DNA from: Salvia splendens
Taxonomy: Eukaryota > Streptophyta > Magnoliopsida > Lamiales > Lamiaceae
Length of the DNA stretch: 64,000 nucleotides
Direction of reading: 5' to 3'
NCBI RefSeq assembly: GCF_004379255.2
Contig: NC_056040.1
Coordinates: 6,924,257-6,988,256, forward strand
This document shows, piece by piece, positions 23,384 to 33,326 of this stretch. The translations under genes were made by a program, and so were the position numbers. Under the pieces are notes generated by a model. The model ran no database searches, was not told the origin of the DNA, and worked only from the letters and a program-made list of their open reading frames with translations. Position 1 is the stretch's first letter, and every line of letters starts with the position of its first letter.

Positions 23384-24318
23384 ACAAGCCGAGAGCGGAA
23401 ATTTTCGAACTGCACTCTGACCTGTTCGAAAAGCCAAAGCGGATGACGAAATCAGCCGCGCGCCGACCCCAGGATAACTACTGCTCCTACCATCAAGACC
23501 ACGGTCACGATACCGAGGAGTGCAGAAACTTGGCTGCAGGTATCGATGTTCTTGTGAGGGCAGGGACATTGAAAAAATACCAAAGCAAGCAGTCAAAGAA
23601 GAATAAGAAGCAGAGAGGTGCGAACTGCGCTCCTCAGGATCCGAAAAGGCAGCCGGATCCCGAAGACGATGACGAGCCGCAATATGATGGAGTAATCCTG
23701 ACTATTGACGCTCTCCCTGCCGGGAAGACCAAGTCGTCCCTGAAGTCAGAGCGCAGAGGCTCCAATCGAGAGGAGCCAACGCATAAAAGGCTGAAGCAGG
23801 ACGAAGTGATTACTTTCTCGGATGCTGATCCCGTCCCGGCCATCTCTCCTCACCAAGACGCCATTGTCATCCAAGCCGGAGTGGCAAACAAACTGATCCA
23901 CAGGGTGTTTGTGGATACAGGAGCGTCAGTCAGCATTCTTTTCAAAGAGTGCTTCGACAAACTAGAAGTGGACCCAGCTCGGCTCAGTCCGGCTCCGCTT
24001 CCCCTGAAGAGCTTCGCCCAGGAGGACACCCGCCCTGAAGGTATTATCAGCCTTCCGATCACGGTGGGGAAAGCGCCTACTAGCTCCAGTACGATGATTG
24101 AGTTTTTCGTGGTGAAAGCTCGGTCCCCGTACAACGTCATCCTGGGAAGAGACTGGCTCAACACAGTTCGGGCCATTTGCTCCACTTATCACCTCACCAT
24201 CAAGATCCCTACTAAAGGAGGGATAGCGGTCATCCGAGGTGACCAAAAGAGAGCAAAGGAATGTCTGCAAATTGCGCTTAGAAGTGCCGAGCAGTCAGAT
24301 CGGCACCACCAAGCATAG
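23320..24318 (+). CDS. Gag C-terminus and aspartic protease of the gypsy element
   Basis: 332 codons from the first in-frame ATG, though in an undamaged element this would be continuous with gag. A Cys/His zinc-knuckle-like motif CSYHQDHGHDTEEC (about residues 51-64) is followed by a Lys-rich linker. The retropepsin-type protease has the active-site motif VFVDTGASVSIL and the downstream VILGRDWL strand that completes the fold. The frame ends in TAG at 24316-24318. The next codons are in the same frame as pol, so expression of pol needs readthrough, splicing or reinitiation. Confidence 0.9.
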   Translation: MQDRLEPRLNPEKPSAQFVPLNKPRAEIFELHSDLFEKPKRMTKSAARRPQDNYCSYHQDHGHDTEECRNLAAGIDVLVRAGTLKKYQSKQSKKNKKQRGANCAPQDPKRQPDPEDDDEPQYDGVILTIDALPAGKTKSSLKSERRGSNREEPTHKRLKQDEVITFSDADPVPAISPHQDAIVIQAGVANKLIHRVFVDTGASVSILFKECFDKLEVDPARLSPAPLPLKSFAQEDTRPEGIISLPITVGKAPTSSSTMIEFFVVKARSPYNVILGRDWLNTVRAICSTYHLTIKIPTKGGIAVIRGDQKRAKECLQIALRSAEQSDRHHQA

Positions 24319-24345
24319 CAATCACAGCAGCCGGAGTCAGAGGCA

Positions 24346-27300
24346 ATGACCGAAGTCATACCGGAGCCGAATTCGATGACAGTTCAGCTGTACGAAGACG
24401 ATCCATCCAGAACGGTTAAGATCGGCTTCGCGGGAACGCCTCTACTTCGGGAAAAAACCATCCAGCTCCTCAAGGAGTATAAAGACGTCTTTGCATGGTC
24501 TCCGTTGGACATGACCGGAGTGCCCCCCGAGGTAATCACTCATCGGTTAAATATTGATCCTTCGGTCCGGCCGGTAAAACAGAAGCAAAGACTCTTTGCG
24601 GCAGAACGAAGTCAAGTCATCCATGACGAAGTCCGTCAATTATTGAAGGCGGATGTGTTATTCGAAGTGAAGTATCCTTCGTGGGTGGCCAATCCTGTCA
24701 TGATCAAGAAAAAGGAAGGAGGATGGCGGATGTGCATAGATTTCACCGATCTAAATAAGCATTGTCCCAAAGATTGCTATCCCCTTCCGAACATAGATAA
24801 AAAAGTAGAAGCTTTGATAGGCTTTGAAATTTTTTGTTTTCTTGATCTATACAAAGGATACCATCAAGTTTTAATGGATGAGATTGACGCTTCAAAAACG
24901 GCCTTCATTACTGATTTCGGCATTTTCGCTTATAAAAAGATGCCATTCGGTTTAAAGAATGCCGGAGCCACTTATCAAAGGATGGTAGACAAGCTTTTTC
25001 GGCACCTGATTGGAAAGGAGGTCGAAGTGTATGTTGACGATATAGTCGTCAAAAGCAAAAGCACTTCGGAGTACGAGCACAACCTCAAGTCCACTCTCAA
25101 CGTGCTCAAGAAAGCCAACCTCAAACTTAATCCCCAAAAGTGTACCTTTTTGGTAGATTCGGGAAAGTTTCTGGGTTGTTGGGTTTCAAAGGACGGACTC
25201 AAGGCAAACCCCTCAAAAGTTCAAGTCGTTCAGAACATGGCAATGCCGAAGTCCATACATGACGTGCAAAGGCTAACCGGATGTCTAGCCGCACTGAATC
25301 GATTCCTTTCCCAAGCAGCCGAAAAGCAACTGCCGTTCTTCAAGGTGTTGAAAAAGGCACCAAAGTTCGAGTGGGGAGCCGAGCAGAAAAAGGCCTTTGA
25401 CGAGCTCAAAAGTTATCTAGCCGAGCTTCCTATTCTCTCTGCTCCAACCGAAGCCGAAGTAATATTCTTATACTTAGCGGCATCGGATCAAACCATCAGC
25501 GCGGTGCTTGTACGAGAAGAAGGCCTAAAGCAGCTTCCCATCTATTTTACAAGCCGAGCATTAAGAGGTCCAGAAACCAGGTATCAACCTCTGGAAAAGA
25601 TTGCTCTGGCATTAGTAAATGCAGCAAGGAGACTGCGGCCATACTTCTATGCTCACAAGGTATGCGTCTTAACTGATCTGCCACTTCGGCAAGTGTTGAC
25701 CAAACCAGAAGCATCAGGCAGAATCGCCAAGTGGGCTATAGAGTTGGGAGAGCACACAATTGAATATCTACCTCGGAAAGCCATCAAGGGACAAGCCTTG
25801 GCAGATTTTCTTGCAGAAGCAAAGTTCGATCAAGCAATTCCTGTTATTGCCGAACAGAAGAATTCCGCCAATGCCGAACTAGCACAGCCCTTGGAATCCG
25901 AAGTAGAGCCGCCGGACTGCTGGAGCGGATTCGTAGATGGAGCTTCAAACAAGATGGGAAGTGGAGCTGGTATTCTACTTGTCGCTCCCGACGGACACGA
26001 GGTAACCTACTCACTTCGGTTCCTATTCCCCACTACTAATAATGAAGCCGAGTACGAAGCCCTCCTGGCCGGACTCCAGTTAGCGCAAAGTCTGCTCGTC
26101 AAATCTCTCAAAGTCCATTGTGATTCACAAGTCATAGTAAATCACATGTTGGGCACAAGTGAAGCTCGTGACGAGAGAATGAAGAAGTATTTGGACAAAG
26201 CGCAAAGCATCAGCCGAAATTTCTCCTATTTTCAGATAATCCGCATTCCCAGAGCGGAAAATAGCCGAGCAGATACCTTAAGTAAGTTGGCCTCAGATCC
26301 GAGCTCAAAGGCGGAAGAATTAATGCATCGAAGCATTGATGAAGCCGAGGTACATTCAGTATCCAGCTCGCCGAACTGGATGACGCCGATCTTGCAGTAT
26401 CTGGATCAAGGACAATTGCCCGAGGATAAGAGGGAAGCTCGGAAGATCACGTGCCGAGCACTTCGGTACGAACTTCATGAAGGAGTCCTCTTTAGAAAGT
26501 CTTACCTCCAGCCGTTATTGCGGTGCGTAGGACCAGAAGAGACGGACTACATCCTCAGAGAAGTTCATGAAGGATCGTGCGGTAGCCACATCGGAGCCAG
26601 AGCTTTAGCTAAAAAAGTTCTGAGATGGGGATATTATTGGCCAACCATGGTACAAGAGGCAGTGCAGCTCGTCAAGAAGTGTACGAAGTGCCAAATTCAT
26701 GCAAATGTCCCAAGGATGCCGCAGACCGATCTATACACTATGCAAAGCCCTTGGCCTTTCATGCAATGGGGCATAGACATAGTGGGACCACTTCCTCAAG
26801 CTCATCGGCAAATGAAATTCCTTATCGTTGCCGTGGACTACTTCACGAAGTGGGTGGAGGCTGAACCATTAGCTACGATAACGAGCTCAAAGGCATTGGA
26901 CTTCGTCTGGAAGAACATAGTGTGCCGATTTGGCATACCCCACATCCTCATCTCGGATAATGGGACTCAGTTCACCGACAAGACGTTCAAGAATTGGTGC
27001 CAAGAGCTGAACATTCAACAGCGGTTCACTTCGGTCTCCCATCCCCAAGCAAACGGACAAACGGAAGTAACGAACCGGATTCTGGTGAAAGGGTTAAAAG
27101 CTCGGTTAGAACAAGCCAAAGGACAATGGGTAGAAAATCTCCCTCAAGTCCTATGGTCCTACCGAACTACACCCAAAACCTCCAACGGTGAAACTCCGTA
27201 TAGTCTGGTGTACGGCACTGAAGCCGTAATTCCGGTGGAGATCGGCGTACCCAGTCCCCGAACTCTAAATTTCTCCTCAGAAATGAATGACGACGGACTG

Positions 27301-27609
27301 AGAGCAGAACTAGATCTCGCCGAAGAAAGAAGAGAATTGGCGTGCATAAAAGCAGCCAAGTATAAGGAGCAAGTAGCCCGGTATTATAACCAAAGGGTGA
27401 AAAAGCTTCAATTTCAAGTGGGAGATCTCGTCTTGAGAAACAACGAAGTAAGCCGAGCAGAAAAGCTGGGCAAACTCGAACCCACATGGGAGGGTCCATA
27501 TCGGGTGTCAGAAGTCCTCGGCAAAGGGTCTTATAAATTGACTCACATGTCAGGAGAACAAGTACCCCGAACATGGCACGTCTCCAACCTCAAGAAGTTC
27601 CACTTGTAA
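24346..27609 (+). CDS. Pol polyprotein: RT, RNase H, archaeal RNase H, integrase
   Basis: An intact frame of 1087 residues from the first ATG. It is open back to the TAG at 24316 in the same frame as the protease. Reverse transcriptase covers about residues 60-240, with the catalytic YVDD at 229-232. The Ty3-type RNase H covers about 365-490. A second RNase H of archaeal/plant type begins at SGFVDGAS (about 526) and runs to about 650; this is diagnostic of the Tat lineage. Integrase follows with an HHCC zinc finger (about 739-780, ending CTKCQ) and a DDE core starting near 800 (IDIVGPLP, SDNGTQF, HPQANGQTEV). The C-terminal GDLVLR...GPYRV block (about 1020-1087) is the GPY/F-type module; no chromodomain is seen. 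No stop interrupts it, so the copy could still supply enzymes in trans. Confidence 0.95.
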   Translation: MTEVIPEPNSMTVQLYEDDPSRTVKIGFAGTPLLREKTIQLLKEYKDVFAWSPLDMTGVPPEVITHRLNIDPSVRPVKQKQRLFAAERSQVIHDEVRQLLKADVLFEVKYPSWVANPVMIKKKEGGWRMCIDFTDLNKHCPKDCYPLPNIDKKVEALIGFEIFCFLDLYKGYHQVLMDEIDASKTAFITDFGIFAYKKMPFGLKNAGATYQRMVDKLFRHLIGKEVEVYVDDIVVKSKSTSEYEHNLKSTLNVLKKANLKLNPQKCTFLVDSGKFLGCWVSKDGLKANPSKVQVVQNMAMPKSIHDVQRLTGCLAALNRFLSQAAEKQLPFFKVLKKAPKFEWGAEQKKAFDELKSYLAELPILSAPTEAEVIFLYLAASDQTISAVLVREEGLKQLPIYFTSRALRGPETRYQPLEKIALALVNAARRLRPYFYAHKVCVLTDLPLRQVLTKPEASGRIAKWAIELGEHTIEYLPRKAIKGQALADFLAEAKFDQAIPVIAEQKNSANAELAQPLESEVEPPDCWSGFVDGASNKMGSGAGILLVAPDGHEVTYSLRFLFPTTNNEAEYEALLAGLQLAQSLLVKSLKVHCDSQVIVNHMLGTSEARDERMKKYLDKAQSISRNFSYFQIIRIPRAENSRADTLSKLASDPSSKAEELMHRSIDEAEVHSVSSSPNWMTPILQYLDQGQLPEDKREARKITCRALRYELHEGVLFRKSYLQPLLRCVGPEETDYILREVHEGSCGSHIGARALAKKVLRWGYYWPTMVQEAVQLVKKCTKCQIHANVPRMPQTDLYTMQSPWPFMQWGIDIVGPLPQAHRQMKFLIVAVDYFTKWVEAEPLATITSSKALDFVWKNIVCRFGIPHILISDNGTQFTDKTFKNWCQELNIQQRFTSVSHPQANGQTEVTNRILVKGLKARLEQAKGQWVENLPQVLWSYRTTPKTSNGETPYSLVYGTEAVIPVEIGVPSPRTLNFSSEMNDDGLRAELDLAEERRELACIKAAKYKEQVARYYNQRVKKLQFQVGDLVLRNNEVSRAEKLGKLEPTWEGPYRVSEVLGKGSYKLTHMSGEQVPRTWHVSNLKKFHL

Positions 27610-28546
27610 GAGACAAAAGTCCGGTCAGTCCGTCTCGTGTCTAGTTCGGTCATAGGGGTATGTGTTTTTATTTGTTTGTTTCTTACTTGTACCTTTTACT
27701 TGTCGTTTTTTAAAAAAAAAAAAAAGTTTAAAGTTTTTTTCCTTCATCTTTTTCATTTTTTTCTCTATGTGTCCTGTCTCTATGTGCTTGTCGTCTCTTA
27801 CAAATGGTACCAAGGTATATCGTTCTTTAAAGACTGATCCCCTTTTTAGATCGATTATTAAAGACTATTGTGAGTCCAAGCTTCTAAGGAGGATATAAGA
27901 CCACAATTCAGCTTAACAAGCAGTCCGTCTGGAACGAACTGCAATAAGCCAACGATTGTGAGTCCAAGCTTCCAAGGAGGATACAAGACCGCAATTCAGC
28001 TTAATAAGCACTTCGTCTGAAACGAACTGCAATAAGGGAAAGTCCGATCCACGCGATAAACCTCGCCGAATTAGGACGACCAAGTTCGGTCAAAGAAGTT
28101 TACCTCATAAGACCGGGGACGACCATGTCTAGTCAAAGAGGTTTACTGCATGAGACCACTTCGGTTAACAGGGAAAGTCCGATCCACGCGATAAAACTCG
28201 CCGAATTAGGACAAGGGAAAGTCCGATCCCCAAATTAGGACAACGGAAAGTCCGATCCGAGCGATAAAACTCGCCAAATTAGGACACAAACCAAGTCCGG
28301 TCAAAGATGTTTATTTCATCAGACCAAGGACCAAGTCCGGTCAAAGAAGTTTACTTCATAAGACCAAGGACCAAGTCCGGTCAAAGAAGTTTACTTCATA
28401 AGACCGAGGACAAGTACGATGAAATTTTTTCGCTAAGCTGTAAATACAGTGTTAGAAGCGAAAACAAAATTTCATTTTTCAAATCTTGTTCGGCATACAA
28501 CTCAGCTACCCTACAAAATGGCGTTACGCTATTACAAAGGACTATT
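27610..28546 (+). repeat. 3' tandem-repeat region of the gypsy element
   Basis: Three kinds of short repeats follow pol. One of about 88 bp (ATTGTGAGTCCAAGCTTC) occurs twice from about 27866. One of about 42 bp (GAAAGTCCGATCC...GCGATAAA) occurs three times plus a partial copy between 28036 and 28285. One of 41 bp (CCAAGTCCGGTCAAAGA) occurs three times between about 28289 and 28402. Amplified tandem repeats between pol and the 3' LTR are a known hallmark of Retand-type elements. The stretch 28410-28546 is unique and precedes the 3' end of the antisense gene. Confidence 0.85.
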
Positions 28547-28991
28547 CTACTGTCCAGGGTTGCTGAAGTTAAGCCACCTATCTGCAAAATCCTCTGGAAG
28601 CCGAGTTCGGTTGTTCCGAGCAAATGAAGAATAAGCAGGTCGACGAGACGCTATCCTCGACCCAACACCTCTTCCGCGAGCCCCAGAAGCTCTAACCCCT
28701 CGGCGATGAAGAGTCTCTGCAATAAGCATCTGCTGATCTTGCTCGCTCATAGTCACAACTCCTCGGCGAATTTCAGTCCGTCCCTGTCTTGACGATTCCG
28801 GTTGCTCCTGAGCCCGTTCTCGTCTTGACGTTTCCGGCTGTTCCGGAGTTCGTTGTTGACTTGGAGTAGGATTTTGAACAAGGGAACCAGAGGCTTGATC
28901 TGGAGTGCGAGCATCTGTTGGCGGGAAATGCCTAAGGAACCTCTCGATTGCGGGACGCCGGGAAAGAATGATGTCGTACCGAGAAGCCCAG

Positions 28992-30258
28992 TGATGTGTA
29001 ATTTTCGAGCTTTTATATTAATGGATTATTAACACACAAATTTAATAAAATAGCTCTAATATTACAATCTATCTGCAAGAGTACAGAGTCGACTGTAGTA
29101 CTTCGAGTGTCGAACCACAGGGAGGCGTAGGTTATTTAACAAGAATTGACAAGATTAAAAAAACTAAATTTACAAACTAAGGAAGACTTTTCAAATAGGA
29201 AAAAGATGTCACTCCAAGTTGCTCACGAGGCTTGTATTGTTCTACACCTATATTAAAAGCACATATTTGGGATTAACTAATCAACCTAATCGCGTGCACT
29301 GAACATGTCTACGACGTATAGTTCACAGTCAGCTGAACACTTGTTCCATGAACCAACTTTCAACGACATTTAATTCCTGCAGATGCGCGGGAACGAACGT
29401 CGTCTACTATAATCACTTACCTAATCCACTATCAATTTATCCCCTGAACAGTTCTAAATCGAAAGCATACCAACAAACAATCAATCCTAAGCTATGTTAA
29501 AGAGACGATAGCAAAGGAATTAACATCACTACATCATTAGCCAAAAACATAGTGAATAAAATTAAGCACATTGTAGGACACAAACATATGATATTGATGG
29601 TGTAAAAATATCCGTACAAGCCTAGATTACAACTTGGAGCAACAAAGAGAGCTTAGCCTAGAAACATGGTGAAATTTGCAATAAAAACCGTAGGATTCGA
29701 GCTCTCGTTGAGTGGAGTGGAGATTTGGAGTCGGATCGTCGGAAAGTTGATCGAAACTTGTGTGAATTCGCCACCACCCAAGTCCACTCTCTTTCCTCAA
29801 TTTTTGTTCAACAAAATCCAACCCCCTCACGTCACCTCTCTCTTTTTCTCAGTTTTTTGTTCCATCATTAATGCTCTCCCCAAAAACCGTCCCATCACTC
29901 TCTTTCTCTGCAGCACGTCTGCTACAGTAACTGCTACAGTACCGCTACAGTAACAGCCAACTTGCAGTTAGATTTGAAATACCCGGCCGGGTGGATTATT
30001 GGGCATAAAATTCACCCGGCCGGGTGGCCAATTTTGAGGACTTCCTGGAATTTTCGTATTCTGAACATTATACCCGGCCGGGTAGAATTATTAGGCATAA
30101 AATACACCCGGCCGGGTGGCCAATTTTGAGAGCTTTCTGAACCGCTTTTTCACCATCCGAGCTTCATTCCTACACCGTAAAACATACTTTTGCAAGCATC
30201 AAACTATATAAATCATGTAAAGTTAGGGGAATAAAAATGTATAATTTGATTCACATCA
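28992..30258 (-). repeat. 3' LTR (left copy) of the nested element
   Basis: It contains four perfect 12-bp palindromes ACCCGGCCGGGT at 29981-29992, 30014-30025, 30072-30083 and 30106-30117, and a cluster of GCTACAGTA repeats at about 29918-29950. Open frames of 67 and 95 codons inside it are repeated in the other LTR and have no protein character. Confidence 0.9.
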
Positions 30259-32059
30259 AATACCCCCAAACTTATTTGCTTGCTCGTCCTCGAGCAAGAT
30301 CACATAAAACACAAAACTTTGAAGCTCAACTCACAAAAGTTTTTCCAAAAGAGTGAATCACATAGAGACATGAATGACAAAATCTAAACCCCCAACAATT
30401 CCATTCAAGATTTCTCACTCTCATGAACCATCACTTATCAACCTAGAACTTCAAGTCATGGTGCATTTCAAAATAAGTCCAAACATATGATCATACAACT
30501 CAAACCGTCATCATTGACTCGTCAAGCATTACTTACCACATAGACTTGCGGATTTCAAATCAAACTTCAAAAACTCTACCGAGCTATTCACAAAACATCC
30601 ACAAGCATCAACAATAAGGTCCAAGGTCTTATTTTAAGGTTGTAATGGGGCTAGGGATGAGGTAGGATAAATATGGATAGTGAGCTCAAAGGCTACACAT
30701 TTGAGTGCCAAATTCTTTCCTCCTACAACTCCCTTCCAAAAATCAAACAACCAGATTTTACAACCAAACTATCACTCCCCCAAACTTGAGATCATTCTAG
30801 ACAAGATTACCTCTTAAAAACAAATAGAAGCTCTAACTTTATTTCACAAATTTTTTTTTCATCTTTCTTTTCTCTTTTTTTAGATAAGACCTCGACTTTT
30901 GCAAATTTGGAGGTCGTCTTTTTCTTTCTTTTTGTTTCTTCTTTTTTTTTTCTCTAAGAACTTCATTCTTTTCACCTATACATTACATCAAGTCTAAAAA
31001 AATGTCTACACTTTACAATTCACCACCCAACACTCAAAACTCAAATCACCAAAGCTCAAACTTGTTTTTAGCACCCAAATAGTAGCAAGGTCCATTGATG
31101 AGGCTAAAATGAGGCTTATTTAAGTGGCTAAGTAATTGGTTAAGTGTTTACACAAATAAAAGGGAATTAAGCTCAAAAGTGGCTTCTAGGGGATCATTAG
31201 ATGGACTAGGCATGTGATCATTTGGCCATGGAGTTCATCCTAGTGCCTTATCCTCCCAAATCATTGACACAAATGAATACAAGCGGTTCACTCGATAAAG
31301 CAAATCAATCCAAGATAATTTCCACAAGACATGACTTTCATACTCTCCTCAACTCAAGAAATCGGATGTAGTCAGAACATGCTCTTTCAAATAAATACAT
31401 GCACAAATTCCATCCATCCTAAGCTTCAACGATCAAGTAAAATCAAGCAAGATTTCCCAACCAGAAAGCCGAAGATCTAGCATGCACCCGTCAATTACAT
31501 GATTCACAACACTTTAGCATATAATACACCCAATAAACGTGCATAATGCATAACAAATCAATCACAACCCCCCCAAACTTGAATGCTTCATTGTCCTCAA
31601 TGCAAGCAAAGAAGAACATAAAAAGTAAAGGGAAAGAAGACTCCCCCAAACTAGGCGTGATATCCATAGTGCATTCGGGTGGGTGGGTGGGTGTATTTTC
31701 CTTTGTCGGTGTGCTTCCTCATAAGCTCGAATGTGAATCCCATCTCCATGTTGCTCCTACAAAAAGAAAAATTAAAAACAACAAAAAGAAAACAAAATAC
31801 TCAATTCATAAAAATACATCGAAGGAAAGAATTGAGCGAACAAAACCCTCGATTTATTAAGAGGAAAAAAAAAAAAACTAAAAACTCATTGGGTTGCCTC
31901 CCAACTAGCGCCTTTGTTTAAAGTCGTTGGCTCGACTTAGTCTTCTAGTTACAACTCTGAAACAAAAAAAATAAAACGTTAGACAACTATACTAAAATAA
32001 AAACAAAAAGACTCCTAAATTAAATAACCAGTTGCCTCCCCGGCAACGGCGCCAAAACT
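30259..32059 (-). other. Non-coding interior of the nested element
   Basis: No protein-coding sequence. A pyrimidine-rich, low-complexity tract lies at about 30840-30960. CCCCCAAACTTG-type motifs occur at 30264, 30779 and 31569, and the block GTTGCCTCCCAACTAGCGCC occurs at about 31893. Motifs of this type recur in interiors of plant Athila/Tat-like non-autonomous elements, so the element was probably derived from a gypsy relative. Confidence 0.6.
32037..32054 (-). other. Primer-binding site of the nested element (tRNA-Asp type)
   Basis: The minus strand reads TGGCGCCGTTGCCGGGGA, the expected complement of a plant tRNA-Asp 3' end, five bases from the LTR border. Confidence 0.8.
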
Positions 32060-33326
32060 TGATGTGTAATTTTCGAGCTTTTATATTAATGGATTATTAA
32101 CACACAAATTTAATAAAATAGCTCTAATATTACAATCTATCTGCAAGAGTACAGAGTCGACTGTAGTACTTCGAGTGTCGAACCACAGGGAGGCGTAGGT
32201 TATTTAACAAGAATTGACAAGATTAAAAAAACTAAATTTACAAACTAAGGAAGACTTTTCAAATAGGAAAAAGATGTCACTCCAAGTTGCTCACGAGGCT
32301 TGTATTGTTCTACACCTATATTAAAAGCACATATTTGGGATTAACTAATCAACCTAATCGCGTGCACTGAACATGTCTACGACGTATAGTTCACAGTCAG
32401 CTGAACACTTGTTCCATGAACCAACTTTCAACGACATTTAATTCCTGCAGATGCGCGGGAACGAACGTCGTCTACTATAATCACTTACCTAATCCACTAT
32501 CAATTTATCCCCTGAACAGTTCTAAATCGAAAGCATACCAACAAACAATCAATCCTAAGCTATGTTAAAGAGACGATAGCAAAGGAATTAACATCACTAC
32601 ATCATTAGCCAAAAACATAGTGAATAAAATTAAGCACATTGTAGGACACAAACATATGATATTGATGGTGTAAAAATATCCGTACAAGCCTAGATTACAA
32701 CTTGGAGCAACAAAGAGAGCTTAGCCTAGAAACATGGTGAAATTTGCAATAAAAACCGTAGGATTCGAGCTCTCGTTGAGTGGAGTGGAGATTTGGAGTC
32801 GGATCGTCGGAAAGTTGATCGAAACTTGTGTGAATTCGCCACCACCCAAGTCCACTCTCTTTCCTCAATTTTTGTTCAACAAAATCCAACCCCCTCACGT
32901 CACCTCTCTCTTTTTCTCAGTTTTTTGTTCCATCATTAATGCTCTCCCCAAAAACCGTCCCATCACTCTCTTTCTCTGCAGCACGTCTGCTACAGTAACT
33001 GCTACAGTACCGCTACAGTAACAGCCAACTTGCAGTTAGATTTGAAATACCCGGCCGGGTGGATTATTGGGCATAAAATTCACCCGGCCGGGTGGCCAAT
33101 TTTGAGGACTTCCTGGAATTTTCGTATTCTGAACATTATACCCGGCCGGGTAGAATTATTAGGCATAAAATACACCCGGCCGGGTGGCCAATTTTGAGAG
33201 CTTTCTGAACCGCTTTTTCACCATCCGAGCTTCATTCCTACACCGTAAAACATACTTTTGCAAGCATCAAACTATATAAATCATGTAAAGTTAGGGGAAT
33301 AAAAATGTATAATTTGATTCACATCA
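32060..33326 (-). repeat. 5' LTR (right copy) of the nested element
   Basis: Same length as the left copy and without a difference that I can see. The palindromes lie at 33049, 33082, 33140 and 33174. Confidence 0.9.

Larger units (their letters stand above)
28992..33326 (-). mobile_element. Nested non-autonomous LTR retrotransposon (LARD-like)
   Basis: Two 1267-bp LTRs (28992-30258 and 32060-33326) begin TGATGTG and end CACATCA, with the exact TSD CCCAG at 28987-28991 and 33327-33331. The primer-binding site on the minus strand (32054-32037) and the polypurine-like GTTTGGGGG next to the left LTR show it is oriented leftwards. The 1.8-kb interior (30259-32059) has no gag or pol, so it must rely on proteins of another element. 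I saw no differences between its LTRs by eye, so it inserted very recently, after the host gypsy copy. Confidence 0.93.

Noticed and set aside
27625..27898. Small Phe/Lys-rich frames just after pol
   Set aside because: Low-complexity reading of a T-rich and A-rich spacer in the retrotransposon.
29666..29953. 95-codon frame found twice (also 32734-33021)
   Set aside because: It lies inside the LTRs, so it is duplicated only because the LTRs are; no domain or coding character.
29981..30117. Regularly spaced palindromes resembling a CRISPR array
   Set aside because: This is eukaryotic LTR sequence, the spacers are themselves repeated, and spacing is irregular (33, 58, 34 bp).
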